Positions 1-9,767 of a stretch of 41,412 nt of DNA are shown here, in pieces. The stretch is taken from IMG/VR virus record IMGVR_UViG_3300048444_000183, positions 1 through 41,412 of that record. The stretch is one strand, 5' to 3'. Made by a program: the position numbers and the translations under genes. Under the pieces are notes generated by a model. That model had not been told where the DNA came from. It ran no database searches and saw only the letters and a list, made by a program, of their open reading frames with translations. Numbering within the stretch: position 1 is the first letter of the stretch; each line of letters begins with the position of its first letter. Source of the DNA: a virus.

Positions 1-139
1 GTGGACTCCAGAGGGCAACATCAGTGCAGAGCAAGCAGCGGTGGTTAAGCCAAAACCCGAGGCCAAGAAGAGAAAGAAGAAAACGACAACATCGACACAG
101 GTGAAGAAGGCACGCGAAACTACGGGCAAAGCTGAGGCG
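1..139. repeat. contig-end overlap, left copy
   Basis: Matches 41274-41412 base for base except at positions 7, 10 and 13. All three differences are third codon positions of an open frame (act/acc, cca/ccc, gag/gaa) and are synonymous. The repeat lies inside a coding frame, so it looks like assembly overlap of a circular or permuted molecule and not a genuine T7-type direct terminal repeat, which would normally lie outside genes. Confidence 0.9.
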
Positions 140-190
140 GAAGTCGCAGCGCTTAAGAAGCAACTAGAGAGGGCTACCTGCAATGGCTGA
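2..190 (+). CDS. 3' end of internal virion protein (gp16-like, part A)
   Basis: Continuation across the circle join of the frame that begins at 38785. It adds 16 residues beyond the repeated segment and ends at the TGA at 188-190. The full protein would be about 892 residues. This tail is very lysine-rich and ends in a short alanine- and lysine-rich helix. Its stop overlaps the ATG of the next large gene (ATGGCTGA at 183-190), which indicates translational coupling. The join relies on the 139-bp overlap being real. Confidence 0.85.
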   Translation, partial: WTPEGNISAEQAAVVKPKPEAKKRKKKTTTSTQVKKARETTGKAEAEVAALKKQLERATCNG

Positions 191-3100
191 TTGCTCAGAA
201 CTCGAAGCAAGGTTGGCCGCGGCTGAGGAGCGTCTTGCCCAGGCAAAGAAGCTTCAGCGCACTGTTGAGGGTGAAGCCGAGCTGGATGCGAAGGCTGGTT
301 CTGGGCCAACCTTCCGCACCTTCTCCATGGTGGATGGCACCAAGATTCGTATTAACGCCAAGGAGTTTTACGACCAAGTCGAAGCTGACAACATCGCTAT
401 GGGCGAGGAGCAGTTGCGTCAGCTGGTGCGCGAACGGTTTGACAAGAAGGTCAAGCCAGTGGGCAGCAAGGGGCTGAACATCAACTACGCCCAGATGGAG
501 TTCAACGATGAGAACGTCAACGCCTTGTTGGAGTTGGCGGGTGCTCGTCGCGCTAACTCCACAGCAGGTAAAGAACTAGCGCAGAAGTTCACTGAAGAAG
601 TGGCACGCGACCAGCTGCTGCAAGAGGTGGCACTGCAGGGCGGCAACGTTGAGGAGATTGCCCGTGGTCTATCCAGGGACACCGGGGCGGTAGCGAAGCT
701 GCCACTGCGGATGGTGCTGATCACCAAGATGCGAGGCGATAGCGCTCGGCATTACGCCGACATGCTGGAGGACTCAGCGGATCTGATCTCATCGTTTGGT
801 CTGAGCCCGCAGAAGAAAGCAGAGCTGTCGCGTGCATCGCAGTACATGCACTTCTTTGAGCAGCTGGATGCTCTGTATGCCAGGAAGGTTGGCCAGGCGT
901 TGCGTGCCAGAAGCTTTGATGAGTTCAAGGCAGTGGACCTGGGCGGCGACAACTTGAGTTTTGAGGATGTCTCCAAGCTGAACATGGACACCCTTAAGGA
1001 GGGGAGCCTGGCGGCACAGGTGTTGGAGGCAATCGAGAGTGGCGATGCTGACGCGCTGCGTCGTGTGGCAACAGCCAAGCGAGTGCTGGCTGCAGCTGAG
1101 GCCACGATTGATGAGCCCAACTTCTTCACGCAGATTCGTTTGTTGAACAACCTGCGGAAGGACAACTTCTTCCTCAGCCCCAACACCTGGATCCAGCGCA
1201 ACGTAGTGGCTGGCGCCGCGGTCAATGCCTACATGGGTGTTGAGGACTTTGCTTCTGCAGCGTTCAAGACCGGCAGCGTGAAGGACGCCTATGAGATGTC
1301 CACGTTTGCGGCGAGCCGCATGTTCATGGGCATGAACGAAGCGTTTGGCGCTGCGTTCCAGCTGCTAAATAACGGCAAGCCAACGCTCACGTCGCTTGGC
1401 ATGAAGGAGGGGCTTGACCCTCTTTCTTTGCAGAACGCAAAGCAGAACAACGCAGACCAAACCAAGTTTGTGAAGGAGAGCCTGGTCGAGGCATGGAACA
1501 CCAACTTCATTGATGGCGTAGCTGCATCCCCTGTGGCGGCAATGAACTTGCTGAACCTTGGGGTTCGCTATTGGCTCGGCACCGCCATCGAGAAGACAAC
1601 GGGATCAACAGCGGGCTTTATGCCAGCGTTTCACTTGCTGGGTAGTGGTGATGAAGTCACCCGCCACATGGCTAAGGATTGGGCGGCCAGCAGCACGTCT
1701 TGGCTGCAGGCATTGGATGAATGGAAGGGCATGGCTGAAAAGCCCAATGTCCCTAAGCCGGACTGGGTGGCACAGCGTGCCAATGAGCTTGCCGATCAGG
1801 CAGTGTTCAGTGGTGCCATGACCGATGACGAGCTGGTGAAGCTGCGTCGGCAGGCCGGTGCTCAGCAGTACGGCGACATGTCGAACGAAGCGCTGCGGCT
1901 GAAGATCATGAACGATCAAGCCGGCGTCCCTAGGCCTGACACCCCGGCAGGACGTGCTGCTCTTGAGCGGATGCAAGAGGTCACATTCACCAAGCCTCTC
2001 GACGATCCGATCGGCCAGGGCGTGAATCGTGCCAGGCAGAACCCGCTAATTGGTTGGAACCTACCGGTGTTCACTACGCCGTGGAACGGATTGAAGTGGC
2101 TGCTGTCCCGTGATGTTTTCATCTCGACAGCTGACCTGCTGCAGAGGGAGGCACGCCAGCTTCAGGGCAAGCGGTCTGGTGCCGAGCTGCCATTCACTGC
2201 AGACGAGATGGCCGATGCCAGGGGCAGGACTGTCGTTGCTGCTGGCATGGCAGTGATCGTGAATCAGCTTTGGTCTCGCGGATTGTTCAGTGATGGCGGC
2301 AGCTTTGTGCCTGACCAAAACAAGCGCCAGCGCGATCGGACCCCGCCCTATTCGTTCTCCATTGGGACGTTGGGTCTGATGGGCATGAGCAAGATCAACA
2401 TCCCTGGCAGCTCAATCGACATCGTTGACCTGATGGGTCTGCAGGCTGATGTGCAGCGTGCGTTTTACGAGGGGCTGATTAAGGACCAGGACTTCAACAA
2501 GTTCATGGACGGCATCGTGAAGTCCTACGCCCGGATCATTGGCAACAAGGAATCACTGAGTGGAGTGGTTGATCTGTTCAATGGGATGACCTCGTCAGCA
2601 GCGAACCGCAATACCAACTGGGTGAATCTGATGTCGCGTCAGATGAATGGCACCTTGCCTTTATCTGGTGCGTTGACCTGGGGTTCGCGTGCTGGACAGG
2701 ACCCAGCATTGGTGCAGGGTCGCCGCGAGATGAGTGACGTTGAGGTTCAGGCCCTGGGCAAAGACCCCAACTTCAATCTGTTCCAGCAGTTTGGTGCTGC
2801 AGTTGCACGGAACTATCCACTGCTGGGCACTGCTGGCTATCAAGCGCGGAATCGTGATTGGTTGGGTCGGGACCTCAAGCGCCCGTTCTCTATCCCCTAC
2901 GACACCAATGCACCGTTCGCCCCGATCTTGACGAGCGACACGCCGCTGGATCGCTGGATGGACAAGCACGGCTTCGGTGCGCCTCCTCACCCCGGCGGCA
3001 AGATCTCTTCCTCCGACACTCCACTCAAGGGCGGTGGCTCAACAACGATGAGCCTGGACGAGGAGAACACCTGGCACGCAGAATTCACCACCATCAAAGG

Positions 3101-3515
3101 TGAGGCACCGGCTGGCTATTGGCTCGGCAAGAACTCTTTGATTGACACCGGCTTCGCCGTTTACAACATTGATCGCTATGTCCAGGGCAACACGCTGCTG
3201 GAAGCGTTGACAGCATTAAGCCAAGACCCTGACTACGGCGCTGACCTTTCTTCCCCTAACAGCCCCAGCCTCACAGCCAAGCAACGCCCGTACAGCGAGC
3301 AATCACTAAGCGAGCGGAAGAAATCAATCAACGACCCGCGTGGTGTCTACAAGGTTTGGGATGCAGTCATCACCTATTACGACCGTCAGGCGATCGAGCG
3401 CATGGCTCAACAGCACCCTGAGTTTGTGACGAAGGCGCTCGCCAATCAGGAGCTAAAAGATGTTCGCCGGCAGGAAGATGCTGAGGCAATGATGCCTAGC
3501 CTTTCCTCTCCCTAG
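183..3515 (+). CDS. large internal virion protein (gp16-like, part B)
   Basis: 1110 residues. It lies between the gp14/gp15-like genes and the fibre gene, where T7 has its 1318-residue ejection protein gp16. In T7, gp16 is ejected with gp14 and gp15 and helps form the trans-envelope channel. Here the position seems filled by two consecutive proteins (892 and 1110 residues). I see no lytic transglycosylase motif in either. The protein is mostly helical and amphipathic, with hydrophobic stretches around residues 330-360 and 690-720. The start is the ATG overlapping the upstream stop, with GAGG about ten bases before it. The assignment is by position and size; the sequence family was not verified. 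Confidence 0.75.
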   Translation: MADCSELEARLAAAEERLAQAKKLQRTVEGEAELDAKAGSGPTFRTFSMVDGTKIRINAKEFYDQVEADNIAMGEEQLRQLVRERFDKKVKPVGSKGLNINYAQMEFNDENVNALLELAGARRANSTAGKELAQKFTEEVARDQLLQEVALQGGNVEEIARGLSRDTGAVAKLPLRMVLITKMRGDSARHYADMLEDSADLISSFGLSPQKKAELSRASQYMHFFEQLDALYARKVGQALRARSFDEFKAVDLGGDNLSFEDVSKLNMDTLKEGSLAAQVLEAIESGDADALRRVATAKRVLAAAEATIDEPNFFTQIRLLNNLRKDNFFLSPNTWIQRNVVAGAAVNAYMGVEDFASAAFKTGSVKDAYEMSTFAASRMFMGMNEAFGAAFQLLNNGKPTLTSLGMKEGLDPLSLQNAKQNNADQTKFVKESLVEAWNTNFIDGVAASPVAAMNLLNLGVRYWLGTAIEKTTGSTAGFMPAFHLLGSGDEVTRHMAKDWAASSTSWLQALDEWKGMAEKPNVPKPDWVAQRANELADQAVFSGAMTDDELVKLRRQAGAQQYGDMSNEALRLKIMNDQAGVPRPDTPAGRAALERMQEVTFTKPLDDPIGQGVNRARQNPLIGWNLPVFTTPWNGLKWLLSRDVFISTADLLQREARQLQGKRSGAELPFTADEMADARGRTVVAAGMAVIVNQLWSRGLFSDGGSFVPDQNKRQRDRTPPYSFSIGTLGLMGMSKINIPGSSIDIVDLMGLQADVQRAFYEGLIKDQDFNKFMDGIVKSYARIIGNKESLSGVVDLFNGMTSSAANRNTNWVNLMSRQMNGTLPLSGALTWGSRAGQDPALVQGRREMSDVEVQALGKDPNFNLFQQFGAAVARNYPLLGTAGYQARNRDWLGRDLKRPFSIPYDTNAPFAPILTSDTPLDRWMDKHGFGAPPHPGGKISSSDTPLKGGGSTTMSLDEENTWHAEFTTIKGEAPAGYWLGKNSLIDTGFAVYNIDRYVQGNTLLEALTALSQDPDYGADLSSPNSPSLTAKQRPYSEQSLSERKKSINDPRGVYKVWDAVITYYDRQAIERMAQQHPEFVTKALANQELKDVRRQEDAEAMMPSLSSP

Positions 3516-3538
3516 CAAGCGACATACACTGAGGTCTG

Positions 3539-3548
3539 CACCTGTGCA
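3539..3548 (+). promoter_or_regulatory. candidate phage promoter motif (CACCTGTGCA)
   Basis: Exact copy of the recurring CACC(TG/AC)TGCA motif, inside TCTGCACCTGTGCA, in the 41-bp gap before the fibre gene. Exactly 8 bases separate it from the fibre ATG, as at 31784 and 22945. T7 has a late promoter (phi17) at the equivalent place. Confidence 0.55.
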
Positions 3549-3556
3549 ACCCAGGG

Positions 3557-5245
3557 ATGACGACCTACGCAGTTGATACTTACACCGGAGACGGGTCGCA
3601 GGTTGACTTCGGCGTCAGCTTCTCCTTTCTCCAGCGGGCGCACGTTGAGGTCTATCGAATTGATACGGCGACAAAGGCAGAGACAAAGCTGACCTACACC
3701 GCCAACGCTTCTCCGGTTGGTGATGAATACGTTTGGGTCACGGACACGCAGGTCAAGCTCGGCACTGCGCCGACTGCTGATCAGACGTTACGGATTCAGA
3801 GAGACACCCCGGAGAATCAGCAGCTGGTTCAGTGGGCTGATGGCAGTTACATCGTTGCGGCAGATCTGAACGAATCAGATCTTCAGTGGCTCTACAACAT
3901 CCAGGAGCTTGAGGACGAGATCAGCTCCATTGACGGCACGGTCATTGGTGAAGCGGTCAAGCTGGTCACGGGGGTCGAGCCGATTCAGGTCGACAACACC
4001 GACGATCAGCTTCCTGTCGTTTCTATCGACGAGACCAAGTCAACTGACGACCCGAACGCATTAACCAGCGACACCAAGGTTCTGTCGGAGAAGGCGATTG
4101 ACGCCGCTTTCTCTCAGGACATTGGAGATGGCATTGGCTATCCCGCTGCAGGAACTACGGGCAAGGTCGGCAAGCTGCGGATCAACCCCGATACTGCAAT
4201 CCCTGGCTTCTTCTATTGGAACGGCACCGCATGGGTGCAGGCATCTACCAAGGGCGAGCAGGGCGACCAAGGACCAGTTGGCCCTGCCCCTGGATTGCAG
4301 GACCCACCGGCCACGGCTGCCACGGTCCCGCTTAACGAGGACGGCTCGATTGGCGATGCAACAGCTGATGTCGTCCAGGACCCATCGACCAAGGATCTGA
4401 AGTTCCTGTTTGGCATCCCCGCCGGGGAGAAGGGGGACAAGGGAGATACCGGCGCAGACTCCACAGTCCCTGGCCCGCCACCTGGGCTGCAGGGCAATGC
4501 AGCTGTAGCCAACAACGTTGCGAACAACCCTGACGGATCAATCGGCCAGGCCACTGCAGCAGTCACGGCTGACGCCAACAGCGATCTGCAATTCACGTTT
4601 GGCATCCCGGTTGGAGAGCGTGGGCCCATCGGCCCTCCGGGTGATGGCGTTGATTACAAGGGGATGATCGATGCCACCTCTGACCCTGAGCCAGGGACCA
4701 AGAGGAACGGCGACTTCTACGTCAACACCGGCACGGGTACATCCAGCTGGACAGGACTGACCAACGTTCAACAGAACGATCGGTTGATCTGGAACGCCAA
4801 TACCAACGTGTGGGATGTCATCACCCCACCTCCGGTTACTGGCGTCGACCTGAACTACACCGCTGCTCCAGGACAGGGCACGGTCGTCAACTCAGCTGGC
4901 ACCAATGCGGTGCTGCCTGCAGTTAATGCGACGAATGCTGGCCTGATGATTCCAGCCCAGTACACCAAGCTGAATGGCATCGAGGCTGGGGCTGAGGTCA
5001 ACCCCAACCTGGATAGTTACCTGCAGTCAGGCGACAACGTCAGTGAGCTGACGAACGACGCTGGCTATCTGACATCAGCGGATCTTCCTCCTACGTCGTC
5101 AACGCTGCAAGAGATCCTCGACAACGGCAACACCTCGACCACAAGCCTGTGGGTCGGCACTAACGGCGACAACGTCGTCCTTAACCCCGACGGGACCGTC
5201 CTTGCCAAGGGCTACCGCATTGACCAGCTCGCCACCCTGCCATGA
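3557..5245 (+). CDS. T7 gp17-type tail fibre with collagen-like repeats
   Basis: 562 residues. Residues 1-130 match the T7 gp17 N-terminal family that attaches the fibre to the tail (TYTGDGSQVDFGVSF start, then LQWLYNIQELED). From about residue 230 there are Gly-X-Y stretches (GEQGDQGPVGP, GEKGDKGDTG, GERGPIGPPGDG) separated by two similar units of about 45 residues that share DGSIG.ATA and FGIP.GE. This suggests a trimeric stalk with alternating collagen-like and beta segments. The C-terminal part, around LNGIEAGAEVNPN, resembles shaft segments of other cyanophage fibres. It is first in a two-gene fibre unit and overlaps the next gene by ATGA. Confidence 0.88.
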   Translation: MTTYAVDTYTGDGSQVDFGVSFSFLQRAHVEVYRIDTATKAETKLTYTANASPVGDEYVWVTDTQVKLGTAPTADQTLRIQRDTPENQQLVQWADGSYIVAADLNESDLQWLYNIQELEDEISSIDGTVIGEAVKLVTGVEPIQVDNTDDQLPVVSIDETKSTDDPNALTSDTKVLSEKAIDAAFSQDIGDGIGYPAAGTTGKVGKLRINPDTAIPGFFYWNGTAWVQASTKGEQGDQGPVGPAPGLQDPPATAATVPLNEDGSIGDATADVVQDPSTKDLKFLFGIPAGEKGDKGDTGADSTVPGPPPGLQGNAAVANNVANNPDGSIGQATAAVTADANSDLQFTFGIPVGERGPIGPPGDGVDYKGMIDATSDPEPGTKRNGDFYVNTGTGTSSWTGLTNVQQNDRLIWNANTNVWDVITPPPVTGVDLNYTAAPGQGTVVNSAGTNAVLPAVNATNAGLMIPAQYTKLNGIEAGAEVNPNLDSYLQSGDNVSELTNDAGYLTSADLPPTSSTLQEILDNGNTSTTSLWVGTNGDNVVLNPDGTVLAKGYRIDQLATLP

Positions 5246-8200
5246 GCACGATTAACGACAACGACCAGTTCCTTGTACAACGCGGCACCACCTCTCACAA
5301 ACAAAGCGCAGTTGATCTCATGAGCACCATCCAAGACACCGACCTGATGCTCATTCAGCGAGGAGCTGAGAGCTACAAGGTGACTTGCTTCGATGTTAAA
5401 GATCAGCTTGGGGGTGGTGGTGTTTCAGGAGAAGTTGATCAGCCTGTCGTTCTCAAGCCAAAGGATGGAGCAGGCAGTGGCAACACTGTTTATTCACTAA
5501 GCGACAAGATCACCAAGATCGAAGGCGGTGGCAGCTACACCTGCGAGACCGATCCAATTCAGGGTGAAAATATAGTTAATTACGACTCCAGGGTATCTAC
5601 ATCATCACCAGATTGGGATGGTCCTTCAGCTGGTCCTGATAAATTATTTGACGGAAATATTACAACTAGTTGTGCACCTAGTACGTATGATGGTGTCATT
5701 ACGTTTGCTCCCTTTCCTTCTATTTCTTACTCACAAAAGGTAGAAGTTTATAGCAAAGTCGATAGCAACGGCGGTGAATTTAACCTCAACGGTACTAGTT
5801 GGCAGTCAGTCCTAAGTAATCAATGGCAAACAATTGCCACTGGTTCTGGATCTATTACAAGCATTGCTGCAAGGTCTCGAGACGCATCTTTTAGACCCTA
5901 TTGGGCAGGTATCCGTATAGATGGTGAGATCCTCTTAGATAGGGTTGACCTCATCTTCCCAACCAACAAAGGCTTTAACTGCTTTGCCGTTGGCGATGTG
6001 GTGCAGGGCGTTGACGAATCAAATACTTACAAGACTTACAGTCCAAGCAACTTTAATTTGCCTCCAACCACTCTACCTTCAGATTGGTCATTAGTAGAGG
6101 AAACATCAATTTCTGCTGGTCCCCAGGCTAGCGCCGCTTCTCCCATCTGGATTTATGAATTTCCTTCTTCGCTACGCCATGTGAAGATAGGTTATTTTGG
6201 ATCAAACACTAATTTTGTGATAAGAGTGTGGGGGTCCAATGACGCTATGGCTTGGACTTCACTTGATTGTCAACTTACTGGCACTACAAAAACACTTGAC
6301 ACTGGTTCAACTGCTTACAGATATTTATGTTTGGCTAAGTTGAGTGAAACTGGAGAAGTAGATAAGTGCAGTCTTTCCAGTCAAACAACTAGTGCAGGAA
6401 TGAATATGGCAAACACAAGTTACGGTGTTTTGAGTAATCAAAGTGCACCAGTCAAAGTCATCTCCAAGAAAGACGACGCCGCGCCGTATCAAATCTCCGT
6501 TGATGGTGGTACGTGGGACGACTCAAACCAAAGTCAGGTTTGGAGTGCTCCTCCTGTTTTTGTTTCCAATGGCTTTGGTTCATACAATTCCAGACCAATT
6601 ACAAATGCCTTTAATGGCGTCATATCTACAAATAAAACAGATATGGCTATGGTTGATGAAGGTGGTACTTGGACTTTAAACTTTGGTTCTAGCTTTAGCA
6701 ATATTTCAACCGTAGAGATTCAGTATTTCGGTAACGGAACTGGGCAGCTTTTCAAGTTAAATGGAGTAGATAAGACTAGCGAATTAAATCTAGACGCTAC
6801 TGCAAGAACTGTTACTTTTAACGAAGCTCAGCTTAGTTCTATCGAATTGTTTACTGCAGATGCTAACAATTTTGTGTGCCTAGGATATATCAAGGTTGAC
6901 GGCAGACTCCTCGTGGACGCTGTCAACGACAGTCAGGTTTGGAGCAGTGACGTTTCTTCGGGGACGACACCTAGCAACCCCAGACCGGCAACACTTGCGT
7001 TTGATAATGATCTGACAACTGAAACTGTTACGCCTGCAGGTGAGTGGTTTACTTTTACGCCCACTGGTGGTATCTCAGGGACTTCTCTCCGAATTTATTG
7101 CAATAACGTCAGCCCTGATGTGTACGAGCTGCGATTGAATAGTGGTCCTATTACTGAGTTTAATCCACCATCTACCAACCCTAACGCCGCCTGGGCTGAT
7201 CTCGGGGATGTAATCCCTGGGGGAACTTTAACTAAGTTAGAACTTCGCCGTAAGAGTGCGACTAATCATGGTGTTAAAGCTTTTGAAGTTGACGGCAAAC
7301 CCCTAGTCGACGCAGGCACAGACCGTGGCCTTGGCGACAACAAGCTGATCAAGACAACGACCTACGACACTCAGCTGACGGTCGCTAGTAGCAAAGACTT
7401 CGCCTCCTTAAGTGGTGGGTCATTTATGACCGACGGCACTGGCGACCCTGGTCCTTATAGCCAAACGCCTTATAAGTTGCAGACGAGTGAGATTGCGGCT
7501 GTAACTGCGCAAGATAATGTGTCGAATACCACCTTATACGGTGCTGAGATTGTCAGTAGTGACACCAGCGGTATGTTCGATGCGGATGAGAGCACCGCAT
7601 TTGTCGCCCGGTGCAACAACAATGGGTGCAGGTTCACCGTGCCTATCGTATGTAACACGTCTCTGCAGATCTACATCGGCGGGGAGGGCGGCACCCTCCA
7701 GTTAAACGAAAGTATCGACACCGGATATAAAGGCATTTATGGCGACAACACCAGCTTCTATGACGGAACTTCCCTCACATACCCATTCTCCTTAAGCGCT
7801 CTGGGTTATATCGGAGGAACATCCTACAACGCATTCGCTGCTTACAAGCTAGTTGTAGATGGTGTAGAGCTTTCCGACGCTTACCAGACCCTCACCTTCC
7901 CTGGTGATGTAAGCACCAACCCTGACCTGCAGTATTTCAGAGCTGGCGATGTGGTGCAGAGTGATTGGAATCAAGATCAGGTCTGGAGCACAGGCCTAAC
8001 AACATCTAGTGGCTGGCAGTCTAGTGATATGCCTGCTGGAGCTTTCAACGGAAATGTGGGGGATGTCTTCGCACAGCCCAACAGTGCCACGACGATTGTG
8101 TTTACGCCTGAAACTCCTATCACCTACTCAACGTCTGTTGAGGTATATGCTGGCGGAAGTGATTTCGTTATTAACGGCAGCATCTCCAGTTCAATAGATG

Positions 8201-9732
8201 CTGGTAGCTGGACCAAGATTGAAGGATCTGGGACAATCAATACGTTGGAGATAACACCTGGAGGGGTTCCTAATTTAGCTGCTATTAGAGTTGATGGCTT
8301 GCTCTTAGTAGACACAGGCGTCGAGAATGTTAATGGTACTAAAGTTGTCTCCGTAGACACCGCCAACAATCAAATGGTTGTTGATGGTGGTAACTGGGAT
8401 ACGTCAAACCAAAGCCAGGTTTGGAGTGAGAATGTTGCATCCGGCTCAGTTGTAGACCCTCAGTATCCCATTACTAATGCCTTTGATGGTGACATCACTT
8501 CTGATGATTACACGAATACTTGCTTTGCTACGTCTAATAATTATGTCTTGATGGAGTTTGATGAGTTTGATGATGCTACAACGGTAGACATTTACTTTAT
8601 TGCCTATGGCAGTGGTCTTTATCTTGAAGTCAATGGAACTCAAGTCTCTCCGTTCCCTAGTGGCACTCAGCCTATAAAAAGTACTATTGATGTAACTGGA
8701 GCTGGTCTTCAGTCAGTCAAATGGAATAAAGTTGATGGCACTAACTTTGTCGGTCTTTGCGGTATTGCTGTTGATGGCAGGCTCCTCGTGGACGCTGTCA
8801 ACGACAGTCAGGTTTGGAGTGCAAACGCAACCGCCTGGAATACGTCAAACCCTCCTGCAAATATATTTGATGGCAGCTTAAGCACTGAATCTTTCGGAGA
8901 TGGGACAAACAATTCTACAGTCACTATTTCTGGTCTAACAGCAAATAGTAGTATTGAAGCTTATTTCTATACTGGTTCTCTGAATAATGCTGGAGATCGG
9001 TGGGAAATCAACAATGTAGATATTAGCCTTTTGCACCCAAACCAAGGGTCAAGTTCTACTAAACAATGGGTTGATTTAAGTTCTGCGTTTACTTTTCCAG
9101 TTAGTGTCACAACAATTAAAGCCGCTAACAACAATCAAGGCGGGATGTTTGCCATTAAAATTGACGGCAGACTCCTAATTAACCCAGGCGTTCGCGACCT
9201 TGGTGACAGGAACGTTGAGTATCAAACCAAGGGCGGCAAGGGTGACATCGTCTCGGTCGATGCCATCAATAACACCCTGCGGATTAACGACACCGGTGAC
9301 AGTGATAACCGCTGGATTGCTGAGAACAAAGCTGACGTTGAGTTCAAGATTGCTGGACCCAGTTACGTTGACTCCCCACTGCTGACAAGCCACGTCGAGT
9401 TCGAGTCATCGCAGTTCGCAACGACGCCAGCGTTCGATCCAAATACAGGTGAGCCGATTGACGGCTTGGCCAAGATCACTTGGTCACTGAAGCCTGGCAA
9501 TGATGCTGAATATCAGTTGGATGCAGGGACATTGAACCCGTACCGTCCGTCAGGGCTGCAGCTCAACACGACGTACACGATCAAGGTGAAGCACACCGGA
9601 GCCCGCCTTGGTGATTCGGACTGGTCGCTGTCAACGACATTCACGACAGGCGCAAGCCGAACGTTGAATGACCACTACATGAAACAGATCAAAGTCCTGG
9701 AGGAGGAGCTAAGGGAGGCACGAAGCAGTTAA
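5242..9732 (+). CDS. giant modular tail fibre / adhesin
   Basis: 1496 residues. Residues 1-55 are two tandem copies of a roughly 27-residue unit (MST-I-D-D-LxQRG-S-K). From about residue 110 to 1310 come beta-sandwich-like modules of 110-135 residues, which typically open with QVWS (residues 432, 565, 913, 1059, 1190), carry an AFxG or FDG motif, and close with (V/I)DGxxLxD. I count about seven closing motifs. The pattern resembles discoidin-like ligand-binding domains seen in marine phage fibres. The C terminus has a fibronectin-III-like segment, roughly residues 1370-1470, and a short coiled coil. The modules are visibly more AT-rich than the flanking coding sequence. The start overlaps the previous stop (ATGA). 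Probably the receptor-binding component. Confidence 0.8.
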   Translation: MSTINDNDQFLVQRGTTSHKQSAVDLMSTIQDTDLMLIQRGAESYKVTCFDVKDQLGGGGVSGEVDQPVVLKPKDGAGSGNTVYSLSDKITKIEGGGSYTCETDPIQGENIVNYDSRVSTSSPDWDGPSAGPDKLFDGNITTSCAPSTYDGVITFAPFPSISYSQKVEVYSKVDSNGGEFNLNGTSWQSVLSNQWQTIATGSGSITSIAARSRDASFRPYWAGIRIDGEILLDRVDLIFPTNKGFNCFAVGDVVQGVDESNTYKTYSPSNFNLPPTTLPSDWSLVEETSISAGPQASAASPIWIYEFPSSLRHVKIGYFGSNTNFVIRVWGSNDAMAWTSLDCQLTGTTKTLDTGSTAYRYLCLAKLSETGEVDKCSLSSQTTSAGMNMANTSYGVLSNQSAPVKVISKKDDAAPYQISVDGGTWDDSNQSQVWSAPPVFVSNGFGSYNSRPITNAFNGVISTNKTDMAMVDEGGTWTLNFGSSFSNISTVEIQYFGNGTGQLFKLNGVDKTSELNLDATARTVTFNEAQLSSIELFTADANNFVCLGYIKVDGRLLVDAVNDSQVWSSDVSSGTTPSNPRPATLAFDNDLTTETVTPAGEWFTFTPTGGISGTSLRIYCNNVSPDVYELRLNSGPITEFNPPSTNPNAAWADLGDVIPGGTLTKLELRRKSATNHGVKAFEVDGKPLVDAGTDRGLGDNKLIKTTTYDTQLTVASSKDFASLSGGSFMTDGTGDPGPYSQTPYKLQTSEIAAVTAQDNVSNTTLYGAEIVSSDTSGMFDADESTAFVARCNNNGCRFTVPIVCNTSLQIYIGGEGGTLQLNESIDTGYKGIYGDNTSFYDGTSLTYPFSLSALGYIGGTSYNAFAAYKLVVDGVELSDAYQTLTFPGDVSTNPDLQYFRAGDVVQSDWNQDQVWSTGLTTSSGWQSSDMPAGAFNGNVGDVFAQPNSATTIVFTPETPITYSTSVEVYAGGSDFVINGSISSSIDAGSWTKIEGSGTINTLEITPGGVPNLAAIRVDGLLLVDTGVENVNGTKVVSVDTANNQMVVDGGNWDTSNQSQVWSENVASGSVVDPQYPITNAFDGDITSDDYTNTCFATSNNYVLMEFDEFDDATTVDIYFIAYGSGLYLEVNGTQVSPFPSGTQPIKSTIDVTGAGLQSVKWNKVDGTNFVGLCGIAVDGRLLVDAVNDSQVWSANATAWNTSNPPANIFDGSLSTESFGDGTNNSTVTISGLTANSSIEAYFYTGSLNNAGDRWEINNVDISLLHPNQGSSSTKQWVDLSSAFTFPVSVTTIKAANNNQGGMFAIKIDGRLLINPGVRDLGDRNVEYQTKGGKGDIVSVDAINNTLRINDTGDSDNRWIAENKADVEFKIAGPSYVDSPLLTSHVEFESSQFATTPAFDPNTGEPIDGLAKITWSLKPGNDAEYQLDAGTLNPYRPSGLQLNTTYTIKVKHTGARLGDSDWSLSTTFTTGASRTLNDHYMKQIKVLEEELREARSS

Positions 9733-9767
9733 TGCCCCACTGATCCCTGCCCCTTTGCTTTCCCGTC

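Noticed and set aside
1-139. Genuine T7-type direct terminal repeat
   Set aside because: It lies inside a coding frame and carries only synonymous differences. Assembly overlap of a circular map is simpler.
5242-9732. CRISPR-like or other DNA repeat array in the fibre gene
   Set aside because: The repeats are long, protein-coding and diverged, with no short identical direct repeats separated by spacers.
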